Source of the DNA: Aurantiochytrium sp. KH105
Lineage: Eukaryota; Sar; Bigyra; Thraustochytrida; Thraustochytriidae
Direction: 5' to 3'
Assembly: GCA_003116975.1 (NCBI GenBank)
Contig: BGKB01000139.1
Span: 68,376 to 132,375, forward strand
Length of the DNA: 64,000 nucleotides
Shown: positions 38,750 to 50,700 of the stretch, piece by piece
How the letters are laid out: every line of letters begins with the position of its first letter
How positions within the stretch are numbered: position 1 is the stretch's first letter
Made by a program: the position numbers and the translations under genes
The notes under the pieces: model-generated
Seen by the model: the letters and a program-made list of their open reading frames with translations, nothing else
Database searches by the model: none
What the model was told of the DNA's origin: nothing

Positions 38750-40320
38750 CGGGAGATCCTCGTCCCCTGCGTCCGCGTCCGCGTCCGCGTCCTCGCCCGC
38801 CCGCTCCGTCTGCGCGGTCGTCTCGCGCTTCGCAGACGGTCTGTCGCTGTTTTGTTCGCGCTCTGTCAAGTTGTCTCTTGCCCGCCTTGTCTCGCCCCCT
38901 TGACGCGCCTGTAATAAGTAACTACGCCTCAAGGTTTGCTTGCCGACGGTGTGCGACTGTCGCAGCCACAGCTCGTCTCCGTGTCCGTGCCCACCACGGC
39001 CGCGGGCTTCTGCCGCGGCTCGCCGGCAGCCGGCCGGCCAGCGCTCTCTGGCCTACGCGCGCGGCACGGTCAGTCTACTCCGCCAAACTCCGCCAAAGAA
39101 GCTCGACCGCCTACGCGCGTGCGCGTAGGCCGGCGCGTGCGTGCAGTGCGCGCACCAGGGCGCGAGAGAGGGCGAGACAGACTGAACAATGTCGTCACGC
39201 CAGTCTCGCATGACCAACGCACCGCCTCTGCCCGAGCAGCCTGCCGCGCTGCCGGCCGCTCCAGGCTGCTGCGCTGGCCGCCGCTCCTCGTCGCGCCGCG
39301 CAGCCAGGCCGTGCCGCCGCAGGTCCTCGCCGGCAGCCTGGCGATCGCTCTCGGTCGCCGTCTGCGTCTCGATCGCTCTCCTCCTTCTCCGCTCTCTTCT
39401 TTCCTCCTGTGACTGTCAACTGCTATTTTTCCCTCTCTGTACTCCTTTTCGCGTCTCCTTCTTTTCCTCTTTCTCTTTCTTTTCCTCCTTCTTCCCCCAT
39501 TGCTCTCTCACTCGGCCTGCCGGGCCATCCGCTATGGCCAGCCACCCTGCGCGCCGCGCCGCTCATCCGCCACCGCGCCGCGCGAAGAACGACCGGGCGC
39601 AGTGCAGACAGGCGTCTCCGGGCCCGGAGATGCCCTCAGGCTCGGGCTTTGGCCCCTAAGGGCGGACTCCGATTCCTCGGAAAGCCCGGCCGTGACCAGC
39701 CAGGTCGTCACTCCATCTTCAGCCTGGTGACTTGCGGAAGTCCTCAACGGATCGATTTGAACGTTTTCCCACCGATACGTTGGAGGCTGTGCCGTGGCCG
39801 CTGTCGCGCGCTTCGGAAGCGGACGAAGATCCGTTCACGCGAGAGGCATCCTCGTGCTCGACAACGTGCATGGCCGGGAGCGGCTGGCTGCGGCGCGAGG
39901 GTCAAAGGGTCAACGCTTTTCGGCAGGGCGCAAGTCGGGGAGGAGAAAAGCGATGTAAGAGCGGAAAGCGCCTCGGCCGGCCAAGGGAACCCTCAGCAAG
40001 CGGGGAACTCGGCCGAGGACTGATGCGCGTTGGGATCTAGGCCAGACGTGCATGTTGTGAGCTCGCCAATTACGATGAGAAGGGCCTCTTCGGCGAGTAC
40101 CGTTCTCAGCGGGGGCGCCAACGGCAATAAAGCGGTTGCACCTTGACGGCAATAAAGCGGTAACACCTTGACGGCAACAAAGCGGTTGCACCTTGACTTG
40201 TGAAAGAAAGGCCGAAGCCCGAGCGAACGGACCTCCCTCTCCCACATCCCCCCCCCCCCCCTCCCTCCCCCGCAAAAGAGTTTTTTTCTTCGCCTGAGCG
40301 AACGGACGCGAGAGCAATAG
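38750..40320. other. Intergenic region between the tandem sulfotransferases
   Basis: Upstream region of paralogue A and 3' region of paralogue B. Contains a (GTCCGC)n run at about 38769-38797, a pyrimidine-rich stretch near 39430-39500, a 25-base minisatellite, a poly-C run near 40249-40262, and two copies of GAGCGAACGGAC (about 40219 and 40297) flanking the poly-C. No gene supported. Confidence 0.55.
40124..40198. repeat. Minisatellite, 25-base unit x 3
   Basis: Three head-to-tail units beginning GCAATAAAGCGG (third unit GCAACAAAGCGG) and ending CACCTTGACG (last CACCTTGACT). Units differ at only two or three positions. The first two contain AATAAA on the plus strand, though the adjacent gene is on the minus strand. 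Confidence 0.95.
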
Positions 40321-41646
40321 CTACGCCGCCCACGAAATCCAGTGCAAGCGCGCTGCGGGAAATTGTGCTGCAACGAGAGCGTCCAGGAGATTGTTTTCAA
40401 GGACAAAGTACGGCGCGAAGGCCTCTCGGTCGCAGCTCGCTGCGGCCGGGTCCGTGTGGTGACTGCTTCCCCGGAAGGCCTCGTTAAAACGAGACAATTC
40501 GAGGGCGGAAAACGGGCGCAGCTCGAGAAATGAAGCAATGCGCTGGAGCGTGGCGGGCGTGTCTTTGTACATGACCTCCGCCTGAATGAGCATGATTCGA
40601 CTTGGCGGCACAAATCGTAGCCAGCGCACCAACTGATCCACGTAAATACTACGCGCAATCGCATTATCGTGAAAGTGGCCCAGACAATACCTCCGAACGC
40701 ATTGTGGCTCATTTGTAGCGCAAGTTTGGTGATGGCGCGTCAACTTTGTACTTTTAGGCCGAGGCGGCACGGGTCCGAGGTCTGCCTCTCCTAAAGCCTG
40801 CGCGAGCAGCGCCGGGTCGGCGAAAGCGCGGAGAGCGGACCATGCGGTCATACCATCCGGCTCTGAAGGTAGTGACTGATGCAAATCAGGCTTGTAGTCC
40901 CGTTCGCACGTTTCGATCTCATCGCGCGACATCGTCCAGTATGACGCGCACGAGTCTAGATACAGGTTGCGTTCGAGAAAGCCCACATATTGAGAGACAA
41001 ATCGCTCGACGGGGTTGCGCATCGAAACGACGAATTTAGCGCGTGGTAGCGCGGCAGAGATGCGAACGGGGGCAACTGGCGAGCGCACGTAATCGGGCGA
41101 GCCCTCACCCGTGAGAACCCATGGCGTGGCTTTCGTGTCGTGGAAGTGCTTTTTATAGTATCCAATACCGCGCTTGTAGATTTCTTCGTTTGTAAAATAA
41201 TGAATCTCCTTGCATGTGGCTGGTCGTACGTGTCCGTGCTGCATGAGGTACCCATAGAGTGCCGTGCTCCCGCCTTTGTGCACGCCAATCACTAAAAAAT
41301 TTGGCAATGACCCTTGCTTTGGCAGACGTGAGCATTCATAGGTGAAGAACGTATCATTGTAGAAGTTGGGTAGTACATCTTGCGTGCGCAAGGGGTTGCC
41401 TTCCTGCGTGGGCGCCTCTTGATCCGGCTCTAGAGGCGTCATTACCAACGGGCTCTCGCTGATGGGCTTGACGACAGAATCTGCTTCTTCAAGGTCAAGT
41501 GTATTGATTCTCGCGCTGTTGTTGAACGTCATGCCTGCACCCAGCATGACCGTTGCTGCTAGCAAGGTCGCGGCCGCGAGAGCGGCGCCTTTACGCCTTG
41601 CCATTGGCGCCTCTTGCGTCGGCACGGTCGTCTCCTCGCCGACCAT
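40321..41646 (-). CDS. Golgi-type sulfotransferase, paralogue B
   Basis: 441 residues from the ATG at 41646 (MVGEETTVPT); an internal ATG at 41604 (MARRKG) is possible. A signal anchor follows at about 21-40. The catalytic domain parallels paralogue A along its length: NFYNDTFFTYECSR, PAPS loop GVHKGGSTALYGYL (Lys124), PATCKE, VLTGEGSPDYVRSP, 3'-phosphate motif MRNPVERFVSQY, and near the end VDQLVRWLRFVPPSRIMLIQ. The same Cys positions are kept. The two genes diverged well but are clearly duplicates in tandem. Probably a Golgi carbohydrate sulfotransferase using PAPS; acceptor sugar unknown. N-terminal stem is longer than in paralogue A. Confidence 0.9.
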   Translation of the reverse strand: MVGEETTVPTQEAPMARRKGAALAAATLLAATVMLGAGMTFNNSARINTLDLEEADSVVKPISESPLVMTPLEPDQEAPTQEGNPLRTQDVLPNFYNDTFFTYECSRLPKQGSLPNFLVIGVHKGGSTALYGYLMQHGHVRPATCKEIHYFTNEEIYKRGIGYYKKHFHDTKATPWVLTGEGSPDYVRSPVAPVRISAALPRAKFVVSMRNPVERFVSQYVGFLERNLYLDSCASYWTMSRDEIETCERDYKPDLHQSLPSEPDGMTAWSALRAFADPALLAQALGEADLGPVPPRPKSTKLTRHHQTCATNEPQCVRRYCLGHFHDNAIARSIYVDQLVRWLRFVPPSRIMLIQAEVMYKDTPATLQRIASFLELRPFSALELSRFNEAFRGSSHHTDPAAASCDREAFAPYFVLENNLLDALVAAQFPAARLHWISWAA

Positions 41647-41716
41647 TGCGGTCAACGCTCACTTTGGTGGTTGTGCTATACACCACCAGGCCTACGCTCG
41701 CGCCACAGCCGCGCGT

Positions 41717-41762
41717 GTGGCGTGGCGTGGCGTGGCGTGGCGTGGCGTGGCGTAGCGTAGCG
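41717..41762. repeat. (GTGGC)n pentanucleotide repeat
   Basis: About nine copies of a 5-base unit (the last two are GTAGC), in the upstream region of sulfotransferase B. Confidence 0.95.
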
Positions 41763-42030
41763 CTCCGCGCGAGATGCCCTGGTCCTCGCGACTCCGCGCG
41801 TGCGTCCACGCCTTTCGCACCCAGTTGGAGCCGCTCTACATAGGCTTAGCGCATTTTTTCCAAACCAAGGAGTCTCGACCACCAGCCTGATTATGAGCTC
41901 GAGCCTGGCCAGCCAGCATCTCGCGGTGCCCTTCCCCATCCATCCCCATCAGGCGCAGCTGCAATGCTGCCGTGCCACTCGCGAGGCGCCTTCGATACAT
42001 CGGGCTTGATCTCCGAGGCTTAGCATTGCC

Positions 42031-42066
<36 letters not shown>
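42031..42066. repeat. (ATG)12 microsatellite
   Basis: Perfect 36-base triplet run, intergenic. Confidence 0.95.
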
Positions 42067-42068
<2 letters not shown>

Positions 42069-42798
42069 AATCAGTCATGCCTCACCGTCGCCAGTCCCTG
42101 CAGCCAGCCAGGAACGGCCCTCGCGCCACATTTGCTTTTGCCGCGCGAGCGAACCCTGCAGTTCATTCATGCCTGCACCTGGCTTCATCCTTCTGCAGCA
42201 GCACTGCAGCTGCCGCTTGCAGCCTGCCGACACCTGCGACGGCGTCAAGATCGCCCCGTCCAGGCCACTGCTCTCGTGTCTACAAAATTCTACATGACAT
42301 TCTCCCAGACAGCCACGGCCCGCGCAGCCTGAGGCGGTCAGGCCCAGCGATGGCGACCCCCGGCACGACGACGAACTAGCTCTCGGTGCGCTGGGCTTGC
42401 GTGCCCCGGCCTCGCGCGGCGGCGCCCTGGCAGCCCAGCTTCCCGAACCGGCCGGTCTCGGCGCGGTCGGCCGGCCCTGCACAGCACGGTGTGGCGCGTC
42501 TTCGAGCCGCGTCCATGCCGAGGTCGCAGCTTTTGCAGCCGGCAGCAGGCAGGTCGGCCGTCGCCTGGCACTGCAGCAGCAGCTGCCGCGTCGAACGCCG
42601 CGTCGCCCGAGGTCCCGAGACCAGACTCCATCGCATCATTCATTCGCCCATCCCGTCTCTTCTTTGCTGCCGCTCCGCTCCAACCGGTCGAAGCAGCAGC
42701 TACGGCAGCTGCAGCTGCTGCAGCTGCAGCGTCTCGGCGCCTGCACGGTCGCAGGGGTCGGTGCTGCAGGCGCGAAGACTCACTGTCAAGACCCGAGC

Positions 42799-42827
42799 AT
42801 CGATCGATTGATCGATCGATCGATCGA
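42799..42827. repeat. (ATCG)n tetranucleotide repeat
   Basis: Nearly perfect self-complementary ATCG/GATC run of about 29 bases, with one ATTG interruption. Confidence 0.9.
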
Positions 42828-43169
42828 CCGACCGCGCGGGCGGCGCGAGGTCCGGTCTCGGCGGCTGCGAGACCCGCACGGGGGGGGGGTGCGCGGGCGC
42901 ACACCGGGGTGCGCGCCGACCGACACGTGCCAGTCTTCGTTCGGCCGACCGTGCACAAACACACAAACACACGAACAATCAAACAACCAAACACGCGCTG
43001 CAGGCAGCGCGAGAGCAAACCAGCAAGCGAGTGCAAGCAACAACAGGCGGCGGGATAGCTGTGCAGCAGACGCGCATCGCGGGGATCCTGGGCCGGCGGG
43101 AGCGCGCGTACGTACGCGGCGCAGGCGGAGGCGCAAGCGCGGGGCTCTTTCTGGCGGAGCGGAACTGGG

Positions 43170-43898
43170 ATGATGCAGAGCGGCTGGGAGCGCGCGAGGG
43201 CGTCGCTGCGGAGGTCGCTGCAGCGCAGACCGCGGCAGCAGGACGAGAACGCGGGCGCCGTCGGCGACAAGAACGGCCTCGAGGGCGCGGAGGCGAGGCG
43301 GTACCGCGGCGGGAATTTCGAGAGCTTTGCGGACCTCCCGCTCTCGCCCGTGCACAGCGCCGACAGGAGCAAGGCCCACCGCGGCGCCGGAGCCTACGAC
43401 GGAGAGGAGCACTCGCGGCGTTCACGGCGGAGCCGTCGCGGCCCGCGGTCGTCGGTGGCCGCGGACAACGCCTTCAGGGGCCGCGAGGCAAATGAGCTCG
43501 TGGCCGCTGCAGCCGCGACGACAGGAGACAAACATGGCTACGAAAGTGACGATGACAGTCGCAGCGACCTTGGAGATCTTGGGCGTGAGGAGGAGCCGGA
43601 AGATCGCGGGCTTGTTTGGGAAGCTGACTCAGACACGAGCGACGAGGACTACGCGCCCGACTTTTCGGGGTTCACGGTCAACTTGCCTGACCACGACGAT
43701 TGCGATGCGCCGGTCGAACCTACGACGCCAGACGCTGTGGCAGCAGCGAGAGCGCGTTCTCACTCGCCGTCCAGATTTAAGCGTCGCTCTATTCGACCAA
43801 GGCCAGCAGCGGCAGCGAAAGCAGCTGCTTCTCCTTCGGCGATCAAACGAACCTCGTCCAGCAAAATCCGCTCGATCACCAGCCACCTCAAAAAGTAA
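43170..43898 (+). CDS. Hypothetical disordered protein
   Basis: 242 residues starting MMQSGWERAR. No family recognised. Composition is polar throughout: an Arg-rich N-terminus, an RRSRRSRRG block near 80-90, an acidic middle (ESDDDSRSDLGDLGREEEPED, about 123-143, and DSDTSDEDYAPDF) and a basic Ser/Lys-rich C-terminus (SPSRFKRRSIRPRP, SSKIRSITSHLKK). Short motifs such as SRFKRRS and KRTSSS look like phosphorylation sites for basophilic kinases. No membrane segment or signal peptide. The sharply alternating charge and third-position GC suggest a real gene, but a compositional artefact cannot be excluded. Confidence 0.55.
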   Translation: MMQSGWERARASLRRSLQRRPRQQDENAGAVGDKNGLEGAEARRYRGGNFESFADLPLSPVHSADRSKAHRGAGAYDGEEHSRRSRRSRRGPRSSVAADNAFRGREANELVAAAAATTGDKHGYESDDDSRSDLGDLGREEEPEDRGLVWEADSDTSDEDYAPDFSGFTVNLPDHDDCDAPVEPTTPDAVAAARARSHSPSRFKRRSIRPRPAAAAKAAASPSAIKRTSSSKIRSITSHLKK

Positions 43899-44758
43899 TC
43901 TTCGTCCCAACCAATCCAACCTAACCCAGCCCCAAAACAAACAGACCAACCAACAAACTTTACAAACAAGCAATGTTTTCTATGTCGCAATCTTTTCTTC
44001 TTTTCGTTCGAACGGGATTCTCGACGTTTTGCAACTTTTCTAGTCTCTGGCATGCGGGGAGAGGAGTCTGAGCTATAGTAACGCATCAACAAATCCTTCT
44101 TGCTTCTCATTTGCTCGAGCCTCCCCACATTTCCTCCGATCAAGCAGTGACAGCGACAGTAAATCGGCGTTCACTTCTCGCCACATGTCCTTGCCTAACG
44201 CGCATTTTTCCATCCTTTGGATCTCTTGCTCATACGTTCGCTCTGGTGTCCTCTCTCTCTCTCTCTCTCTCTCTCGCCTGCTCGCTCGCTCGCCCTTGTG
44301 TTCACTCCAGATCTCTCGCATTCGCAGCCGCTCCCGGCCCGTCAGCCACGTCGTCCCAAGCAGACATCGACACGGAGACAAAACCAAACAAAAAAATCGT
44401 CCCAATAGTGCCGTTGAGGCCAAGTGGGGTTTTCTCGCTGATAGGGGCGGAAATCTGGTGGGGAGGCGCACAAACAGAGAGGGAGAGAGTCCATTCTTCG
44501 CAACCCAAGTTCAAGTCCCCGCGGCCCGAGGTGCGCAAAATCCATCCCGGCACCTTGGCCTTTGTCAGGGCTGGGCGCAGGCGGGCAATTTGATCAGGGC
44601 GCGGGAGCGACCCGCCAGACTGCCAGACAGCAAGCAAGCTAGCAGGGCAAGCAGGCGAGCAAGCGCGCTCGGACACGAGATCGACAGGAGCAAGCAGAAA
44701 CTTGGCAGCCAGCAAGGCCGGCACGCGAGGGAGACATAGATATAGAGAGAACTCGGCC
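43899..44758. other. Intergenic region upstream of the myosin gene
   Basis: 3' region of the disordered protein gene and 5' region of the myosin. Contains a (CT)12 run at 44251-44275 and short (GCTC) repeats. No gene seen. Confidence 0.6.
44251..44275. repeat. (CT)12 dinucleotide repeat
   Basis: Pure CT run about 480 bases upstream of the myosin start codon. Confidence 0.95.
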
Positions 44759-47700
44759 ATGGCCACCAACACAGTCACCTCGGGCACCCTCGTGCTCGTG
44801 AAGGACGACCAACATAGCTTTCTGCCCGCCCAAGTCGTGCGTACGATCGGCCCAGACGGTGGCGGAGAGGTCGAACTGCTCGAGGATGGGTACAACAACA
44901 ACGTCTCGACCAAAGACAACCCGAAAATGGCCATCGGCGAGAGCAATGTTACCACCGCCGACGCCTCGAACTCCAAGTCATCTGCCAAGCGCCGCGTTCG
45001 CGTAGAATCTTGCGAAAGCGTCGCCATGATGGACCCTGATACAGCGCGCGGCGTTGCCAACATGGTCGGTCTACGCGAGCTCAACGAGGCCTCTATCTTG
45101 CACAATCTTCGCGTACGTTTTGCACGAGACGAAATATACACAAGCGTAGGCTCCATCCTCGTGGCCATCAATCCTTTCAAGCTCCTCCCGCTCTACACAC
45201 CCGAAGTTCTCGACGCATACAGGAGTGGAGATGGGTCGCCCAGGGCGCCGCACGTGTTCCAAATTGCCGACGCCGCATACAAGGCGCTCCTCGCCAAGCA
45301 CTGCGATCAGTCCTGCATCATCTCCGGCGAGTCAGGCGCAGGCAAGACGGAGACAACCAAGCTGTTCTTGCAATTTCTCACCGAAGTGAGCAGTTCCGCC
45401 ACGCTGGCAACCGAAATCCCTGCCCAGATCGATGTGGAGAACGCCGAGGCTGACACCGACTTTGGCTTGCAGGAGCGCATCCTCCAAGCGAACCCGCTCA
45501 TGGAAGCCTTTGGTAACGCCAAAACCGTGCGCAACAACAACTCTTCGCGCTTTGGTAAATGGATCCAAATTAAATTCGACACCAAGCGCGGCGCCATGCG
45601 AGGCGGCCAGATCACCAGCTACCTGCTCGAGAAGTCGAGGATCGTTCACCAAGGTCCCGGCGAGCGAAACTATCATGTATTCTACCAACTCTGCAGCGCC
45701 GCAGCTAACGACGAGGAGCTCCGTCGCAGGACGCATCTCTCGGCGCCCGACGATTTTCACTACCTCAACCAAAGTGACACCTTTACCGCAGAGGGTATCA
45801 ACGATGAACGCGAGTGGGAGCGCCTTCTCCGTGCTCTCGAGGTCATCAAGGTCGCTTCCTCCGACGTAACGCAATGTCTCGACGCTCTTGCGGGCATTCT
45901 TCACCTGGGAAATCTTGACTTTGACGAACGCGACGCCAGCGGCGATGGCCAGGCCGTTGTGCGTAATGGCGCCACGCTGGATATTTGCGCCGATTTGCTT
46001 GGCGTTAATCGGTCGAATCTTGAGCGCGTTCTCACCACACGCAGCGTCGGAATGCGCTCTGTCATTTACAAGCCGTATACGCGCCAAGAGGCCCTCAACG
46101 CGCGCGATGCGCTCGCAAAAGCCATCTATTCCAACATATTTGATTGGATGATCGACAGGATCAACTGGTCCCTCGATCTCGTCTCTCCAAGTGCGAATGC
46201 CTCCCCCTCTCTGCGCAAGTCTGCCTCTGCATCGTCCTTGTCCGCCTCCTCTGTCACTGACCGCGCAATCGGTGTGCTGGATATCTTCGGCTTTGAGTGT
46301 TTTGCACATAACAGTTTCGAGCAGCTTTGCATCAACTTTTGCAACGAGAAACTTCAACTTCACTTCAATCAGCACATCTTCGAGCAGGAGCAAGCCGAGT
46401 ATGCGCGAGAGGGCATTGACGTCTGCAGCGTCAACTTCGTAGACAACCAGCCTTGCGTCCTTGCCCTCGAAGCGAGGTCAACCGGCCTCTTTGCCATGAT
46501 CGACGAGGAAATCTCTATTCCACGAGGCTCCGACGCTGGCCTTCTTAGCAAGGTACTGCAAAAGGCATCTTCGCACATTGGCCCGGCACCGGTAAAAGCG
46601 AAAAATGGAAGAACCTCTTTTGCTGTGCAACACTACGCCGGCGAGGTCATCTACGACGTCTCCGGATTTTTGGAAAAAAGCAAAGATGCTCTGCATGCCG
46701 ACCTCCAGGGTTGCATGGCGCTCTCAAGCAAGTCCTTGCTCCAAAGCGTCTTTGACATTTACGACGAGGCCGCCACGGCCACCAGCCCCATGAACGCCTC
46801 GTCTTCATCCCATATGTCCATCGCAAGCTCGGCTTCCTACGCGTCCTCGTCTCGATCCAGCTCGAAGGCGAGGCGAAAGACGCTTGGCTCCAAGTTCAAG
46901 GACCAGCTCTCGTTTTTGCTCGCCTCCATCAACGCTACCGAGCCCCATTTTGTGCGATGCATTAAACCCAATGCCGAAAAACAGGGGGATCTTTTTACAA
47001 GTCCCATGGTTCTTGCTCAATTGCGCTACGCTGGTCTGCTCGAAGTGTGCCGAATTCGCCAACAGGGTTTCCCCGTGCGCATTGCAACCTCAGAATTCGT
47101 GCATCGCTATGCGGCCCTCATCCCTGGAAGTACAAGCCATCAAGACACCAAGGCTTTGTGCAGTCAGCTCGCTGCCCGCCCCGAGCTCTTTGGCCCAGAA
47201 ACCCCCTGCTCCGAGGATGACTGGCGCGTGGGCAAGTCCAAGGTATTCATGCGGGCCCACCTTCATGCACAACTCGAGGCCCAACGCGAAAAGGCCGTCT
47301 TCACACACGCTGTAGGCATTCAGGCCGCAGCGCGAGGCTTTCTAGCGCGCCTCTCATGGCGCAGTATCCAAGTTTCTCTCGACGCCGTGGCGCAAGCCAC
47401 TTCGCGTAAAGAACTGGAGGCTGCGCTCCTCGCAAGCTCAGATCTTCCGCACGGAGGAGAGCATGTGCATTCTGTACAGAATGCAAAGGCGCGACTCCAC
47501 AAGCTCATCGAGCAAGAGCGCGCGGAGAGTCTTCTTCGCGAGGCGCTCGGGCGTCTCGAGGAAGCCGCCCTACGCACAGCCATCAAAGTGAGCCAAGCGG
47601 CCGGTCTTTCAACAACGAATGAGTACCTGCGGGAGGCCCAAGATGCTCTCTCGCGCGTCGAGGAGGCAACGCAAATGCAGATCGCTCTCAATGACGCCGT

Positions 47701-50700
47701 GCAGGCCCGGAACCTATCACAGCTGATCACACTTCTCGAAAGGGCAACCCAAGAACTCGGCATGACGCCAGATCAGCACGATGTAGTACGCCAGGCCACC
47801 ACATTACGCTCTCGACTGCAGGGTGAGGCAGACTTGCTTACCAGGCTCGACACGGTTCTCGCCACGGCCAAGTCTTCGGCTGAACTTGAAGACATCCTCA
47901 CAGAAATCACGCGATGGGGACTCGCAAGGACAGAAAACGTAGTCACCGCTCAAAAGGTCACCAAGCTGCTCCGTGAGGCGGAGCAAGCCTCCTCTGCCCG
48001 CGACTATGCCAAACTTCGCGCAACGCTAGCCGAGGACACAGGTCTTCCCAAGCAGAACTATCCCAGAGGTGTCGACAAGCTTCTCGCCCAGCTCGCCATC
48101 GAAGACGCCTTGCAGATAGCCGTGTCCGAAAACAATGTCGAAGCGATCCAGACGCTTCTATCCGGTCTCGACGCATCAGCTCCGCTTTCGCTCCGCGAAG
48201 CAGCCCGCGGTGCCCTTCAACGCAACAATGTGCTTATGCGACTGACAACGGAGAGCAGCAGCCCGGAGGACCTCAGCGCGGCCATCGCCGAGGCATTGGC
48301 CCTGCAAATGAACCCTGCAGACTATCCAGCCCTACAAAAGGCGCAACTCGACCTCGAGTCCAGCGGCGACGATGCCTTCAAGTTAGTCTCCTCGGTGTCG
48401 CGACTCACGCAAGCCCGAGATCTCGAGGGTCTTCGCGCGCTCCCGGGAGCCGCCAATGATGAAAACGTCCAGCGCGCAATTGCCCGAGTTCAGAGTGAGC
48501 TCGCTTTCATTGACGCAGTTTCACCTTGCGCAACCTTGCAGGAGATTGAGATCTGCTGTCTCAACTCAAATTGCGCACTTGCGGAACGCACCTTGGACGC
48601 GGCCAAGCGCATTGACTTTGCTCTCGCGTCCACGCATAGTCTCGAGCAGCTTGCAGATATGGATGCATTGGCAGACGAAGCGCACCTCCCGGGCATGGCC
48701 TCCGCTATCCGCGCTCTTCAGGACAAACGTAGCAGTGAGCTCTTTCTCGAGCGACGCCTACATGACGCCATGCTCGCTGAAGATCGTGAGCAAGCGCAAG
48801 CAATTTTGCAAGGCCTAAACCCGAGCAACAAGACCGCCCAAGAATGCAAACTCTGGCTCGACCGCAATACAGATATTGGTCAGCTCGTCGATGAGCTCAA
48901 AGATGCCATGGGCGCGCGAGATCTCGACAAAATCAATGGCCTGGTCGATCTGTTGCTGCGACAAGGTGCTCAATTGGACCCAAGCTTGGAAAAGGAACTG
49001 CAAGTTGCACGCACACAGCTCCAAGCCCAGCGCAGAAGCTGCGCAGAGGTCTACGAGGAGACACGCGCCCTGCAGAGTCGTCTACAATCACCAACAAGCC
49101 TTGCCCAAGAGGAGCTTGAGGCTCTGCGGAGCGCGCTGCAGGCTTGCAACAAATCTGATGCCCTCGAAATCGTGCGAGGAAAGTCTCTCTTGAGCCAGCT
49201 TGAGGCCCAGCTCGAAGTTCAGGCTTCAATGCAATCCGCCCTAGACGCCGACCGGTACGAGGACCTCAAGAATGCACTTGAAATTGCTCAGGAAAAGGAG
49301 CTGGATCATCTTGACCTCGTCGCGCGCATTCGAAAGGCGCTACGTGTGCGCGAGCGCGAGCGACGCGCCAAGCAGCGCTCAGCCTTGGATGCAGCATATA
49401 ATGAGTCGCACGAGAGCGTCTCTGGCAAGGGTAATACAACCTTTGACGAGGAGCACAAAGACGATGCCGAGGGGGCATGTGACGGCGGGCAAAGAGATTT
49501 GCCGCGCAGCGACGAAGAAAGAGCTGAAAGAGCAGCCCGAGATCGACAGCTGCGCGAGAGCCGCAGGGATCGCGCGCGTCAGACGCGCTTTGAGTTCGTC
49601 AATTTTCACAAAATTCGCTCAGACGAGGATTTTGCACGTGGTATTTTCCTGCACAAGTCGCGTACGATTCGCCTCAAATGCACCTTTCAGCCCACGAGTA
49701 TCTCCCGATCTCTCTTGGACCATGGCAGCGACAAGGAGCTCAACAAAGTAGCCGTTCGCATTCACAAAGCCATCCTTGGCTATTGTCGCGACAAAGCCAT
49801 GTCGTTTCCTGCGACCATGGCGCAGGACATTCTCATCAAAGGACTCGACATGTGCGAGATTATTGACGAGATTTATGCGCTCCTGTGCAAGCATTTGACG
49901 CATAATCCGAGACCCGAGTCTGTGGGTCGAGGCTGGCAACTGGTGTGCATGTGTGTGAGCACGTTTCCCCCGTCTGCAGAGTTTGAACCCTACCTTCTGA
50001 ACTTTTTCCTTTCTCACTGCGAAGTGCCGGGTTTGATTGGGAACTACGCGCGCTTTGCGTTGCGCCGGCTTGAAGGTATTATTCACAGCGGCCCGTCTGG
50101 CTTTGTGCCAACCGTCGCAGAGATTCAAGCATACAATGACCGCCCACCTGTTTTAGCTCGCATCGAGCTCGCCGACAACTCCATTCTCACGGATGAGCTC
50201 CCGGTGACACCGGACCTTGACGTTGGCAAAGTCTCCGAGCTTTGTGCGCATTTTCTGGGTCTACAGGACCACAGGGCTTCCTTTTTTGGTCTCGAGGTAA
50301 ATGGTCTTGTGCCGCTGCGACCGGTCGACTTTATCGGAGATGCTTTTATTCGTGCATTGCGCGAAAAGACAGAGTTTCGGCTTGTCTTTAAGCGGATCGT
50401 GACGCTCCGCTTCAACGGTCTCGACGATCCCAGCGAAGATGATCACATGTACAACCGGCTCGTGTACATGCAAACGCAGCGCGACTTTGCGCAGGGCAAG
50501 TATGTGCATGACGTATCTCGTGCTGATGTGCCACGTCTCGTGGCAATGGCTCTCGCAGTCGATCGTGACAACTCGGTCTTTCAAATGTCCGCAGAAGAAC
50601 TCTCGAAGATCCTCCCCGACGCTTACATTCATGAGCCCGATATTCCCGAAGGAATGCGCGCCTTGGCGCAAGAAGTGAAGCAAGTGGCTCCTTCGGTAAC

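Larger units (their letters stand above)
41647..43169. other. Divergent intergenic region
   Basis: Head-to-head spacer of 1.5 kb, rich in simple repeats: (GTGGC)n, (ATG)12 and (ATCG)n have their own entries; there is also a poly-G near 42880 and CAGCTG/CTGCAG-rich DNA near 42700-42740. Many open frames on both strands are compositional; none has family resemblance. Confidence 0.55.

Noticed and set aside
40081-40200. CRISPR-like array
   Set aside because: Only three 25-base units directly adjacent with no spacers; this is a minisatellite in a eukaryotic genome.
42338-43495. Several overlapping frames on both strands in the sulfotransferase B upstream region
   Set aside because: All are Ala/Arg/Ser/Pro low-complexity, overlap each other in different frames and cross simple repeats.
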